From Mycobacterium sp. Z3061 (GTDB lineage: Bacteria > Actinomycetota > Actinomycetes > Mycobacteriales > Mycobacteriaceae): DNA of 64,000 nt. The notes below the pieces were generated by a model that saw only the letters and a list, made by a program, of their open reading frames with translations, searched no databases and was not told the origin of the DNA. The translations under genes and the position numbers were made by a program. Of this stretch, positions 21,886 to 30,947 are shown piece by piece. The first letter of the stretch is position 1; every line of letters starts with the position of its first letter. The stretch lies in contig NZ_CP134062.1 in the NCBI RefSeq assembly GCF_031583025.1, positions 1,240,001 to 1,304,000 on the forward strand, given 5' to 3'.

Positions 21886-22302
21886 ATGCTGATTCCCCGC
21901 AAGGTCAAACACCGTAAGCAGCACCACCCCCGTCAGCGCGGCATCGCCAGTGGCGGCACCGCGGTGAACTTCGGTGACTACGGTATCCAGGCGCTCGAAC
22001 ACGCCTACGTCACCAACCGGCAGATCGAGTCCGCTCGTATCGCCATCAACCGGCACATCAAGCGTGGCGGCAAGGTGTGGATCAACATCTTCCCGGACCG
22101 GCCGCTGACCAAGAAGCCCGCCGAGACCCGGATGGGTTCGGGTAAGGGTTCGCCGGAGTGGTGGGTGGTCAACGTCAAGCCCGGACGGGTGCTGTTCGAG
22201 CTGAGCTACCCGAACGAGCAGATCGCGCGGGCGGCGCTCACCCGGGCTATCCACAAGCTGCCGATCAAGGCACGCATCGTTACCCGAGAGGAGCAGTTCT
22301 GA
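21886..22302 (+). CDS. rplP: 50S ribosomal protein L16 (uL16)
   Basis: 138 residues ([20 protein letters not shown]). Includes [20 protein letters not shown], a conserved loop near the A-site. The stop shares a base with the rpmC start. Confidence 0.98.
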   Translation: MLIPRKVKHRKQHHPRQRGIASGGTAVNFGDYGIQALEHAYVTNRQIESARIAINRHIKRGGKVWINIFPDRPLTKKPAETRMGSGKGSPEWWVVNVKPGRVLFELSYPNEQIARAALTRAIHKLPIKARIVTREEQF

Positions 22303-22535
22303 TGGCAGTGGGAATCTCCCCTGGCGAACTGCGCGAGCTCACCGACGAGGAGCTGCAGGAGCGGGTTCGCGAGTCCAAGGAAGAGCTGTTCAATCTGCGC
22401 TTCCAGATGGCCACCGGCCAGCTCAGCAACAACCGCCGGCTCCGCGTGGTGCGTCAGGAGATCGCGCGCGTCTACACGGTGCTGCGTGAACGAGAACTGG
22501 GTCTGGCCAGCGGGCCCGACGGTAAGGAGTCGTGA
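22302..22535 (+). CDS. rpmC: 50S ribosomal protein L29 (uL29)
   Basis: 77 residues ([20 protein letters not shown]). A small two-helix protein at the exit tunnel beside L23. I chose ATG 22302, which overlaps the rplP stop; a longer frame inside rplP is not coding. Overlaps rpsQ by four bases. Confidence 0.97.
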   Translation: MAVGISPGELRELTDEELQERVRESKEELFNLRFQMATGQLSNNRRLRVVRQEIARVYTVLRERELGLASGPDGKES

Positions 22536-22882
22536 TGGCAGAGGCTAAGAAGGCGGCCCCGAAAGCGGCCCAGAAGGCGGACGCCCCGGCAAAAGACAAG
22601 GGCCCCAAGCACACTCCGGCCAACCCCAAGCCGCGCGGTCGTCGTAAGACCCGCATCGGCTACGTGGTGAGCGACAAGATGCAGAAGACCATCGTCGTCG
22701 AGCTCGAAGACCGTGTGCGGCACCCGTTGTACGGCAAGATCATTCGGACGACCAAGAAGGTCAAGGCGCACGACGAGAACAGCATCGCCGGTATCGGCGA
22801 CCGCGTCTCGCTGATGGAGACGCGGCCCCTGTCGGCCACCAAGCGCTGGCGCCTCGTGGAGATCCTCGAGAAGGCCAAGTAA
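22532..22882 (+). CDS. rpsQ: 30S ribosomal protein S17 (uS17), N-terminally extended
   Basis: 116 residues from GTG 22532 (ATG 22535 equally possible). Residues ~35-116 are ordinary S17 ([20 protein letters not shown]). The first ~35 residues are a Lys/Ala/Pro-rich extension, seen in other mycobacteria. Last gene of the S10 operon; a very strong terminator begins 15 bases later. Confidence 0.97.
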   Translation: MMAEAKKAAPKAAQKADAPAKDKGPKHTPANPKPRGRRKTRIGYVVSDKMQKTIVVELEDRVRHPLYGKIIRTTKKVKAHDENSIAGIGDRVSLMETRPLSATKRWRLVEILEKAK

Positions 22883-22897
22883 CTCTCGGTAACTCCC

Positions 22898-22957
22898 GCG
22901 AGCAGACGTAAAAACCCCCGTTTCATCGCCGAAACGGGGGTTTTTACGTCTGCTCGC
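22898..22957 (+). terminator. Terminator of the S10 operon (TRIT-like)
   Basis: Perfect 27-bp arms (22898-22924 and 22931-22957) around the loop ATCGCC. The stem contains ACCCCCGTTTC opposite GAAACGGGGGTTTTT and the outer part GAGCAGACGTAAA shared with the other two ribosomal terminators in this window. Strong enough to isolate the following small gene from ribosomal transcription. Confidence 0.93.
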
Positions 22958-22967
22958 CACCGAACTC

Positions 22968-23081
22968 GTCCACCGATCGGGGGACACGGAATACCGCCCG
23001 ACTCGGGCTTATCGGTGGACATCGCCGGCTGATCTGCGTTGTTAGTTTCTAATTGCGCAATTCAATCAGCGAATAAAGGAG
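22968..23081 (+). promoter_or_regulatory. Structured upstream region of the 26-codon gene
   Basis: Contains (a) a 10-bp inverted repeat GTCCACCGAT (22968-22977) / ATCGGTGGAC (23011-23020); (b) nested inside it a 6-bp hairpin GCCCGA-C-TCGGGC (22996-23008); (c) a perfect 12-bp palindrome AATTGCGCAATT at 23051-23062; and (d) AAAGGAG at 23075-23081, a strong ribosome site 5 bases before ATG 23087. A possible -10 element TCTAAT overlaps at 23048-23053. The arrangement suggests regulated expression of the small gene; none of the elements matches a riboswitch I know. Confidence 0.5.
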
Positions 23082-23086
23082 AAACC

Positions 23087-23167
23087 ATGTCCCACGAGAT
23101 GCTGTTCAACGAGAGCGAGATCGTCTACTCGGCGCCGATCTACAGCGCCACCGACGCCTGCGAATAA
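23087..23167 (+). CDS. 26-residue peptide, candidate RiPP precursor
   Basis: ATG 23087 to TAA 23165-23167. The first 13 residues are acidic and amphipathic (Met/Leu/Phe/Glu), like a leader; the last 13 are [13 protein letters not shown], with a repeated Tyr-Ser-Ala and a single Cys at position 25. It has one of the clearest ribosome sites in the window and sits 101 bases before a P450 on the same strand. Short precursors next to a single P450 are the pattern of P450-cross-linked RiPPs (atropopeptides, biarylitides), but I recognise no known core motif. It could also be a leader peptide that controls the P450, or a free-standing small protein. Family unknown. Confidence 0.6.
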   Translation: MSHEMLFNESEIVYSAPIYSATDACE

Positions 23168-23268
23168 GCACGCACGAGGAAGTCGATCCTGACCCCGGCC
23201 GTACCTGCGACCACCTGCGGGTGGGTCGGGGTCAGCGGCATCAGTCGCCTCATTCCCGATTGGACATC

Positions 23269-24507
23269 ATGACCAGCTGCCTCCTGCCGGCCCGGCTCGG
23301 TTTCGACCTCACCGACCCGGACAACTTCGACAACGGCTTCCCGTACCACATCTTCGAGACCCACCGACTCCAGGCGCCGGTGTTCTGGCATGAGCCCACC
23401 GAGCACACACCCGACGGGGAGGGCTTCTGGTCGGTCGCCACGTACGCCGAAACTATTGCCGTGCTGCGTGATTCGACGACCTTCTCGTCGGAGACCGGCG
23501 GCAAGCGACCGTACGGCGGCACGTTGCTGCAAGACTTCCCGGTGTCCGGCCGGCTGATCAACATGATGGATGACCCGCGGCACGCCGCTATCCGGCGATT
23601 GGTCAGCTCGGGTCTGGGGCCGCGGATCATCGGCCGCATCGAGGACGACCTGCGTCACCGGGCTCGCCGGTTGTTCGACCAGATCAAGCCCGGCGAGGCG
23701 TTCGATTTCGCCGTCGACGTGGCCGCCGAACTGCCCACCCAGATGATCTGCATGCTGCTGGGCGTGCCCGAAGTCGACCGGCACTGGTTGTTCGACGAGA
23801 TCGAGGCGGGGTTGAACTTCCGCGGCTCCAGCAAAGAGTTCGTGTCATGGATCTACGGCACCGACGCGCAATCCCGGCGGGATGATTACGGCCGCGAGCT
23901 GATCGCGCGCAAGCGGGCCGAACCTGGCGACGACATGTTGTCGATCGTGGCCAACGCGACCGTCGACGGCAAGCCGTTCATGTCGGACGAAGAGGTCTAT
24001 CTGTTCTTCCATCAGCTGTTCAGCGCCGGCAGTGACACCACCCGCAGCGTCACGTCCGTCAGCCTGCTCGCCCTGGCCGAGCGGCCCGATCAATGGCGGC
24101 AGTTACGCAGCGACCCGGGCATGCTGCCGGTGGCGATCGAAGAATTCGTGCGATGGACGACACCGTCACCGTCCAAGCGGCGCACCGCCACCCGCGATGT
24201 CACCCTCGGCGGGCACCGCATCGAGGAGGGGCAGAAGGTGCTCGTCTGGGATGCCTCGGCCAACCGTGACCCCAGTGTGTTCGACCGCCCCGACGAGTTC
24301 GACATCACGCGAAAGCCCAACCCGCATCTGGGTTTCGGGCAAGGCGTGCACTACTGCCTCGGAGCGACCCTGGCTCGCCTGGAACTGCGGGTGTTCTTCG
24401 AAGAACTGCTGCCGCGCTTCGAGCGCATCGAGGTGTTGGCGCCACCGGAGTGGGTCGGCAGTAACCGGCGCAACGGTCTGCGGAGCCTGCAGGTCCGGAT
24501 GCACTGA
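23269..24507 (+). CDS. Cytochrome P450 next to the 26-residue peptide gene
   Basis: 412 residues from ATG 23269; a GTG at 23221 would add 16 residues and cannot be excluded, and neither has a strong ribosome site. I-helix SAGSDTT (Asp256, Thr257), ExxR at Glu292/Arg295, and heme-ligand motif [10 protein letters not shown] with Cys363 are all present, so it should be an active soluble class I P450 needing ferredoxin and reductase. The N-terminal part ([20 protein letters not shown]) resembles mycobacterial steroid/fatty-acid P450s. Inserted between rpsQ and atsA, where M. tuberculosis, as I recall, has no gene. Substrate may be the peptide encoded upstream, a lipid, or a sterol. Confidence 0.9.
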   Translation: MTSCLLPARLGFDLTDPDNFDNGFPYHIFETHRLQAPVFWHEPTEHTPDGEGFWSVATYAETIAVLRDSTTFSSETGGKRPYGGTLLQDFPVSGRLINMMDDPRHAAIRRLVSSGLGPRIIGRIEDDLRHRARRLFDQIKPGEAFDFAVDVAAELPTQMICMLLGVPEVDRHWLFDEIEAGLNFRGSSKEFVSWIYGTDAQSRRDDYGRELIARKRAEPGDDMLSIVANATVDGKPFMSDEEVYLFFHQLFSAGSDTTRSVTSVSLLALAERPDQWRQLRSDPGMLPVAIEEFVRWTTPSPSKRRTATRDVTLGGHRIEEGQKVLVWDASANRDPSVFDRPDEFDITRKPNPHLGFGQGVHYCLGATLARLELRVFFEELLPRFERIEVLAPPEWVGSNRRNGLRSLQVRMH

Positions 24508-24603
24508 CCCGCCCCGGGACCCCCCGAAATCTCAGCTGTTTTCTACCTGGCGCGTGTAATGTCCTCGGACGTTCGGGTGGTCATTTCAACGGTGAGGCTG
24601 GGT

Positions 24604-26961
24604 ATGACGGGGTCGGCGCAGTTTGGCGGCAAGATCGAATTGGACATTCGCGATTCGGAACCGGATTGGGGTCCGTACGCGGCGCCGACCGCCCCGGAGA
24701 ATGCCCCCAATGTCTTGTACCTGGTGTGGGACGACACCGGCATCGCCACCTGGGACTGCTTCGGCGGTCTGGTCGAGATGCCGGCCATGACGCGCATCGC
24801 CGAGCGCGGCGTGCGCCTGTCACAGTTCCACACCACGGCGCTGTGCTCCCCGACGCGGGCATCGCTGCTGACCGGCCGCAACGCCACCACGGTCGGTATG
24901 GCCACTATTGAGGAGTTCACCGACGGCTTCCCCAACTGCAACGGCCGCATCCCGGCGGATACCGCGTTGCTCTCCGAGGTGCTCAGCGAGCGCGGCTACA
25001 ACACCTACTGCGTGGGCAAGTGGCACCTGACGCCGCTGGAGGAGTCCAGCATGGCCGCCACCAAGCGGCACTGGCCGACCTCGCGTGGCTTCGAGCGGTT
25101 CTACGGGTTCATGGGCGGAGAGACCGACCAGTGGTACCCCGACCTGATGTACGACAACCACCCGGTGAATCCGCCGGGCACCCCCGAAGACGGCTACCAC
25201 CTGTCGAAAGACCTTGCCGACAAGACAATTCAGTTCATCCGCGACGCCAAGGTGATCGCGCCCGACAAGCCGTGGTTCAGCTACGTCTGCCCGGGCGCGG
25301 GCCACGCGCCGCACCACGTGTTCAAGGAATGGGCCGACAAGTACGACGGCGTGTTCGACATGGGCTATGAGAAGTACCGCGAGATCGCGCTGGAAAAGCA
25401 GAAGACGATGGGGATCGTGCCCACGGACACCGAGTTGTCGCCGATCAACCCCTATCTCGACGTCAAGGGACCCAACGGCGAGCCGTGGCCGCTGCAGGAC
25501 ACGGTACGGCCCTGGGATTCGCTCAACGACGAAGAGAAGAAGCTGTTCAGCCGGATGGCCGAGGTGTTCGCCGGCTTTCTGAGTTACACCGACGCCCAGA
25601 TCGGCCGGATCCTGGACTACCTGGAAGAGTCCGGCCAGCTGGACAACACCATCATCGTGGTGATTTCCGACAACGGGGCCAGCGGCGAAGGCGGACCGAA
25701 CGGTTCGGTCAACGAAGGCAAGTTCTTCAACGGTTACATCGACACCGTCGAGGAGAGCATGAAACTCTTCGATCAACTCGGCGGCCCGCAGACCTACAAC
25801 CACTACCCGATCGGGTGGGCGATGGCGTTCAACACGCCCTACAAGCTGTTCAAGCGCTACGCCTCACACGAAGGTGGTATCGCCGACACGGCAATCATCT
25901 CCTGGCCCAACGGAATTGCCGCACACGGTGAGGTCCGGGACAACTACGTCAACGTCAGCGACATCACCCCCACCGTCTACGACCTGCTGGGCATGACGCC
26001 ACCGGAGACCGTCAAGGGCATCGCGCAGAAGCCGCTGGACGGAGTGAGTTTCAAGGCCGCCCTTGAGGATCCTGGTGCCGACACCGGCAAGAAGACGCAG
26101 TTCTACACGATGCTGGGCACCCGGGGGATCTGGCATGAGGGATGGTTCGCCAACACCGTCCACGCCGCCACCCCCGCCGGCTGGTCGCACTTCGACGCCG
26201 ACCGCTGGGAACTGTTCCACATCGAAGCCGACCGCAGCCAATGCCGCGACCTGGCCACCGAGCACCCGGACAAGCTCGAAGAGCTCAAAGCGCTGTGGTA
26301 CTCCGAGGCCGAGAAGTACAACGGGCTCCCGCTTTCGGACCTGAACATCATGGAGACGATGATGCGCTCGCGGCCCTACCTGGTGGGCGAGCGCGACAGC
26401 TACGTCTACTACCCCGACTGCGCCGACGTCGGCATCGGTGCCGCCGCGGAGATTCGGGGCCGTTCCTTCACGGTGCTGGCCGACGTGACGGTCGAGACCA
26501 CCGGCGCCGAAGGCGTGATCTACAAGCAGGGTGGAGCGCACGGCGGACACGTGCTCTTCATTCAGGACGGCCGCCTGCAATACGTCTACAACTTTCTCGG
26601 TGAACGCCAGCAGCAGATCCAGTCGAACGGACCGATCCCGTTGGGCAGGCACCTGTTCGGCGTTCGCTACGAACGTACCGGGACCGTCCCGAACAGCCAC
26701 ACGCCGATCGGAAACGTGACGCTGTACTTCGACGAACACGCGGTCGGAATGCTTCCCGACGTGATCACCCACCCCGGGACATTCGGGCTGGCCGGCGCCG
26801 GCATCACGGTGGGCCGCAACGGCGGCTCCGCCGTCTCCAGCAAGTACAAGGCCCCGTTCGTGCTGACCGGCGCGAGGGTCGCCCAGGTCACCATCGACCT
26901 TTCCGGCCGGCCCTACGAGGACGTGGAAAAGGAACTTGCGCTTGCCTTTTCGCGGGACTGA
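24604..26961 (+). CDS. atsA: Arylsulfatase AtsA (Rv0711-like)
   Basis: 785 residues from ATG 24604 (GGTGAGG upstream); an in-frame start at 24559 would add 15. The sulfatase signature LCSPTRASLLTGR contains Cys81, which must be converted to formylglycine (C-x-P-x-R) for activity. Metal ligands include WDD near residue 43 and the later SDNGASGEGGPNGS. A C-terminal ~200-residue beta-rich part follows the catalytic domain. It hydrolyses sulfate esters, possibly host or cell-wall sulfolipids. The activating FGE is encoded two genes downstream. Confidence 0.95.
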   Translation: MTGSAQFGGKIELDIRDSEPDWGPYAAPTAPENAPNVLYLVWDDTGIATWDCFGGLVEMPAMTRIAERGVRLSQFHTTALCSPTRASLLTGRNATTVGMATIEEFTDGFPNCNGRIPADTALLSEVLSERGYNTYCVGKWHLTPLEESSMAATKRHWPTSRGFERFYGFMGGETDQWYPDLMYDNHPVNPPGTPEDGYHLSKDLADKTIQFIRDAKVIAPDKPWFSYVCPGAGHAPHHVFKEWADKYDGVFDMGYEKYREIALEKQKTMGIVPTDTELSPINPYLDVKGPNGEPWPLQDTVRPWDSLNDEEKKLFSRMAEVFAGFLSYTDAQIGRILDYLEESGQLDNTIIVVISDNGASGEGGPNGSVNEGKFFNGYIDTVEESMKLFDQLGGPQTYNHYPIGWAMAFNTPYKLFKRYASHEGGIADTAIISWPNGIAAHGEVRDNYVNVSDITPTVYDLLGMTPPETVKGIAQKPLDGVSFKAALEDPGADTGKKTQFYTMLGTRGIWHEGWFANTVHAATPAGWSHFDADRWELFHIEADRSQCRDLATEHPDKLEELKALWYSEAEKYNGLPLSDLNIMETMMRSRPYLVGERDSYVYYPDCADVGIGAAAEIRGRSFTVLADVTVETTGAEGVIYKQGGAHGGHVLFIQDGRLQYVYNFLGERQQQIQSNGPIPLGRHLFGVRYERTGTVPNSHTPIGNVTLYFDEHAVGMLPDVITHPGTFGLAGAGITVGRNGGSAVSSKYKAPFVLTGARVAQVTIDLSGRPYEDVEKELALAFSRD

Positions 26962-26962
26962 G

Positions 26963-27610
26963 GTGTCCGCGCAGCGGGTGCGCCTGGTCGGCCTGGTCTG
27001 TCTGCTGGGCGTTCTTGCCGGTTGCGACTCGCACACCGGAGGATCCGCCGCGCCCGCGCCGCACTCGGATCCCGCCGAACCGGTGCCCGGCATCGCACCC
27101 ACCCACCCCGACCGTATTCCGCCCAACGCACTGTCGTGTGTCGTGGCGCCGGTGGGTGACGGCGATCCCACGCCGGCCGCCGTATCCGATCCCGATGCCC
27201 CGCGAATCACCATCACGGTGCCGCGGGGCTGGACCTCGACACCCGGCGCCGGCGACACCGCGCTGACGTCCAGTGGCCCGGACACCCTGACCGCGACGGT
27301 CACCATTGCGGCGACCGACCTGACACCCGAAAGCGCGTTCCTGCGCCATACGTCCACGGTCGGCGGGGCATTGCCGCGGCTGAAGTTCTCGGTCACCGGC
27401 TCGCCGTTCTGCGGGTACAGCAGCCAGCAACTCACCGGAACCCTGCAGGGGCCGTCCGGCGGCATCGACTTCGCCGATCGCATCACCCACATCTGGACCA
27501 ACACCAAGCAGTACCTGGTGACCATTCATGTGCAGGCGAACGCCGGCACTCCCGGGTTCAGGGAGGCGAGATCCGCGTTGACACAGGATTTCGCGGTCGT
27601 CATACCCTGA
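26963..27610 (+). CDS. Lipoprotein, LpqN/LpqT-like
   Basis: 215 residues from GTG 26963, one base after the atsA stop. Signal peptide with lipobox LAGC (RLVGLVCLLGVLAGC), so the mature protein is lipid-anchored outside the membrane. The rest contains PRITITVPRGWTSTPGAGDT and a C-terminal beta-rich fold resembling the LpqN/LpqT family, whose function is unsettled. Lies between the sulfatase and its FGE and is probably co-transcribed with them; the protein might work with secreted or surface sulfatase, but this is inference. Confidence 0.78.
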   Translation: MSAQRVRLVGLVCLLGVLAGCDSHTGGSAAPAPHSDPAEPVPGIAPTHPDRIPPNALSCVVAPVGDGDPTPAAVSDPDAPRITITVPRGWTSTPGAGDTALTSSGPDTLTATVTIAATDLTPESAFLRHTSTVGGALPRLKFSVTGSPFCGYSSQQLTGTLQGPSGGIDFADRITHIWTNTKQYLVTIHVQANAGTPGFREARSALTQDFAVVIP

Positions 27611-27614
27611 AGCG

Positions 27615-28508
27615 GTGTTGACAGAGCTGGTCGAACTCCCTGGCGGGTCTTTCCGGATGGGTTCCACGAGCTTCTATCCCGAAGAGGCGCCGATCCATAC
27701 CGCGACCGTGGCCCCTTTTGCGATCGAGCGGCACCCGGTGACCAACGCGCAGTTCGCCGAATTCGTGGACGCCACAGGCTATGTGACGGTGGCGGAGCAG
27801 CCGCTGGATCCCGCGCTGTATCCCGGTGCCAACCCCGACGACCTGGTTCCCGGAGCAATGGTGTTCCGGCCGACGGCTGGTCCGGTTGATCTGCGCGACT
27901 GGCGGCAGTGGTGGGACTGGGCGCCGGAGGCCAGTTGGCGCCGCCCGTTCGGCGTCGGCAGTGACCACCCGGCCGACCGAGCCGAGCACCCCGTAGTGCA
28001 GGTGGCATATCCCGACGCCGCGGCCTATGCCCGGTGGGCCGGCCGCCGCCTGCCCACCGAAGCCGAATGGGAGTACGCCGCCCGGGCCGGGGCCACGGGC
28101 ACCTACTCGTGGGGGGACGAGGAAAAGCCGGGCGGCCAACTGATGGCCAACACGTGGCAGGGCAGATTTCCGTACCGCAACGACGGTGCGCTGGGCTGGA
28201 TCGGGACCTCGCCGGTGGGGACGTTTCCGGCCAACGGCTTCGGCCTGGTCGACATGATCGGCAATGTCTGGGAGTGGACCACCACCGAGTTCAGTGCCCA
28301 CCACCGAATCACGCAGCCGCCCAAGGCGTGTTGCACACCGAGCGGTCCCGCCGATCCGACGGTCAGCCAGACCCTCAAGGGCGGATCGCACCTGTGCGCA
28401 CCCGAGTACTGCCACCGCTACCGGCCGGCGGCGCGTTCGCCGCAGTCGCAGGACACCGCGACCACCCACATCGGGTTCCGGTGCGTGGTGGATCTCAAGA
28501 CGAGCTAA
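27615..28508 (+). CDS. Formylglycine-generating enzyme (sulfatase-modifying factor, Rv0712-like)
   Basis: 297 residues (GTG 27615, or TTG 27618). FGE-sulfatase fold: VELPGGSFRMGS at the start, RLPTEAEWEYAARAGA near residue 145, MIGNVWEWT near 214. The active-site pair is Cys261 and Cys266 in GGSHLCAPEYCHRYR. It oxidises the sulfatase Cys (Cys81 of AtsA) to formylglycine using O2 and copper. Four bases after the lipoprotein stop. Confidence 0.94.
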   Translation: MLTELVELPGGSFRMGSTSFYPEEAPIHTATVAPFAIERHPVTNAQFAEFVDATGYVTVAEQPLDPALYPGANPDDLVPGAMVFRPTAGPVDLRDWRQWWDWAPEASWRRPFGVGSDHPADRAEHPVVQVAYPDAAAYARWAGRRLPTEAEWEYAARAGATGTYSWGDEEKPGGQLMANTWQGRFPYRNDGALGWIGTSPVGTFPANGFGLVDMIGNVWEWTTTEFSAHHRITQPPKACCTPSGPADPTVSQTLKGGSHLCAPEYCHRYRPAARSPQSQDTATTHIGFRCVVDLKTS

Positions 28509-28605
28509 AGAAATTCGTGTATCTATCGCTCTGCGCGTTGTTGCCGGTTAATGTGTGACGAGTTTCGCCTCATACGCCCGTGCTGTCACCGAAAGGCCGC
28601 GATCG

Positions 28606-29541
28606 ATGAGCCACCAGGCCCCGCCGCCCGCACCCCCGGCACCGCCCGCCCCCACGGCACCGTCATCGCCGCCGCCGAAGTCGTCGCGGGGCAAACGCAT
28701 CCTGATCGACATCGGCGTGATCCTGGCCGTGGTCGTGGTCTATGTGCTCTCGCTGGTCGGCGTGCACCTGCTGGCCACCTCGGCTGAGGGGCTGCCGGAA
28801 GCCGACATGGGCACCACCGAAGACACCGTGGTGCAGGTGAAGATCGAGGAACTGGACACCGTCAACAACCGCCTCAAGGTGAGTGTGCTTGTCATTCCTG
28901 AGGATTCGAAGTTCGACAAGAAATTCCACACGCTGACTCAAGACCTCACCGTGCGGATGTACCCGGAGAATGACCTGGGGGACCTGCAGTACCCGGTGGG
29001 TAAGTCACCCGCCCAACAGACCACCTATCTCGACGCGCAGGGCGACCCCGCCAACTGGCCCTTCGACTCCTACACCACCGGCACCATCCAGGCCCAGGTG
29101 TTCGCCGGAACCGGCGAGAACCGGACGGTGGAGGACGCCCGTGTCGAGGTGATCGGAGAGGTCGGCGGCTGGGACGCCACCGTCAGGCGCGTCGGTGAGT
29201 CGACCCAGAGTTCGCCCCGCCCGGACGACGTGATCATCACGCTGCACCGGTCCAAGAGCACGCTGATCTTCGACGTCGGCATCGTCCTGGTGCTCATCGC
29301 CCTGCCGGCGCTGGCGCTGTGGGTGTCCATCCCAATGGCGTTGGGCAAGAAGAAGTTCTTGCCACCGTTCGTGTCGTGGTTCGCCGCCATGCTGTTCGCA
29401 GTGGTCCCGTTGCGCAATATCTTCCCCGGCAAGCCGCCGGAAGGGTCATGGGTCGACCAGGCCATCACCCTGTGGGTGCTGCTCGCACTGATCGTCGCGA
29501 TGACGTTGTTCATCATGGCGTACCGAAAACAGTCGGACTGA
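28606..29541 (+). CDS. DUF4436 membrane protein, copy 1 (Rv0713-like)
   Basis: 311 residues from ATG 28606. Pro-rich cytoplasmic N terminus, one TM (~residues 30-53), a ~185-residue extracytoplasmic domain, then three C-terminal TMs (ending WVLLALIVAMTLFIMAY). Conserved landmarks shared with the three paralogues here: NDLGDLQYPVGKSPAQ, NWPFDSYTT and FLPPFVSWFAAMLFAVVPLRN. The family is restricted mainly to actinobacteria and has no known role. Rv0713 holds the same position in M. tuberculosis. Confidence 0.88.
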   Translation: MSHQAPPPAPPAPPAPTAPSSPPPKSSRGKRILIDIGVILAVVVVYVLSLVGVHLLATSAEGLPEADMGTTEDTVVQVKIEELDTVNNRLKVSVLVIPEDSKFDKKFHTLTQDLTVRMYPENDLGDLQYPVGKSPAQQTTYLDAQGDPANWPFDSYTTGTIQAQVFAGTGENRTVEDARVEVIGEVGGWDATVRRVGESTQSSPRPDDVIITLHRSKSTLIFDVGIVLVLIALPALALWVSIPMALGKKKFLPPFVSWFAAMLFAVVPLRNIFPGKPPEGSWVDQAITLWVLLALIVAMTLFIMAYRKQSD

Positions 29542-29543
29542 GG

Positions 29544-30686
29544 TCAGGCGGGCGGTTCACTCCGCTGCGGTGCGTCGCCCACCGCGCCGATCGCGTCGAC
29601 GGCTTCGGACACCCGGGCCTGAAATCCAGCCGGCAACGGGATGTAGCCGAACTTGTTCAGATCGACTTGACCCGGGCCGATCGCGGCTTGCAGGAACGCC
29701 TTGACCGCCAGTGCGACTTCTGGTGTGGGGTACTTGGAGCAGACGATCTCATAGGTGGCCAGCACGATCGGGTAGACGTCCGGTTGTGCCGGGTTGTAGA
29801 ACGACGAGATGTCGAGCACGAGGTTGTTGCCCTCGCCGACGATCTTGGCTCCGCTGATGGTTTTGCCGACGGTGTCGGTGCCGATCCGTACGGGCCGCAG
29901 CGACCGGCGGCTCGCGGGCGTCTTGATCTCGGCGGCATAGAGACCCTGTTCGAGGGCGAAGGACAATTCGTTGTAGCTGATCGCGCCTTCGGTGGATTTG
30001 ACCAACTCCGCCGTGCCCTTGTTGCCGACGGCGCCGACGCCGACCGCGCCGTTGAAGGCCTTGCCGGTGCCTTGCTTCCACGCCCCGGCCGACGCGGCGT
30101 TCAGATAGGACTGGAAATTGTCGGTGGTTCCTGACGCGTCGCTGCGGTAGACGACGCGGATGTCTTCGGCCGGCATCGATGCATTCAGCGCGGTGAGCGC
30201 AGGGTCGTCCCAGCGCGTGATCGTGCCGTTGAAAATCTTGGCGAGCGTGGGCCCGTCGAGCACCAGGGTGTCGACGTTGGCGAGGTTGTAGGTGATGGCC
30301 ATCGGGCCGAACACGACGGGCAGGTTCCAGGCGTCGGCCCCGCCACACCGCTGTTTGGCGGCGGCGTACTGATCGCTCGCCAGGGGCGTGTCAGATCCCG
30401 CCAAATCGGTCTTGCCGGAGAGGAATTCGTTGATCCCGGCGCCAGAGCCGATGGCGTTGTAGTTGAGCGTCTGTTCGGAGCACGCCTTGTGGTAGGCGTC
30501 GATGAACCGCGTCATCGCATGAGCCTGCGCGGTCGAGCCGCTGGCGGTCAGCGTCTGTTTGCCGCCGCATGCCACCTTGGCCCCGCTCACGTAGGGGAGG
30601 GTGGCCTGTGCGGTGGTGCAGGCCGAGAGCACCAGGGAGCCGGCGGCCAGCAGGCCGACCCCGACGGCCGGTCGGTTGCGCGTCAT
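29544..30686 (-). CDS. pstS: PstS-like phosphate-binding lipoprotein
   Basis: 380 residues from ATG 30686 (GAGAGGGG upstream). Signal peptide with lipobox LSAC, then the PstS fold: [12 protein letters not shown] (the phosphate loop), [15 protein letters not shown] and [14 protein letters not shown]. It would capture phosphate outside the membrane for the PstCAB importer, but no pstC, pstA or pstB is in the window. The gene stands alone between two DUF4436 genes, and M. tuberculosis, as I recall, has no such gene here; it may be an extra copy that works with a distant transporter. Confidence 0.88.
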   Translation of the reverse strand: MTRNRPAVGVGLLAAGSLVLSACTTAQATLPYVSGAKVACGGKQTLTASGSTAQAHAMTRFIDAYHKACSEQTLNYNAIGSGAGINEFLSGKTDLAGSDTPLASDQYAAAKQRCGGADAWNLPVVFGPMAITYNLANVDTLVLDGPTLAKIFNGTITRWDDPALTALNASMPAEDIRVVYRSDASGTTDNFQSYLNAASAGAWKQGTGKAFNGAVGVGAVGNKGTAELVKSTEGAISYNELSFALEQGLYAAEIKTPASRRSLRPVRIGTDTVGKTISGAKIVGEGNNLVLDISSFYNPAQPDVYPIVLATYEIVCSKYPTPEVALAVKAFLQAAIGPGQVDLNKFGYIPLPAGFQARVSEAVDAIGAVGDAPQRSEPPA

Positions 30687-30947
30687 GCGGTGGCCCCTCT
30701 CAAAGCAGCAGACGCTCATGCTGACACCGACATCTGTCCGAATCGGCGCGGTCAGGAGAACATCGGGTGAACCGGTCGGCTTTTCTCGGTTAACGTCCGG
30801 TGTCTCGGGTAGCGCAGCCGACCAGGCTGCTGGATTACAGCCAGATGTATTGCGGGTGAACCGAATTCAGTCGAGGCGCAAGAGTCCGGGTAGTTCGCTA
30901 GCATCTGACCTCGAGCGGTGGGGATGCGTGGCGAGCGGAGGTGTGCG
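30687..30947. other. Divergent intergenic region, pstS / DUF4436 copy 2
   Basis: 261 bases with no gene I can support. Promoters for both flanking genes should lie here. GGAGG at about 30936-30940 serves copy 2. I see no clear Pho-box-type repeat. Confidence 0.35.
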
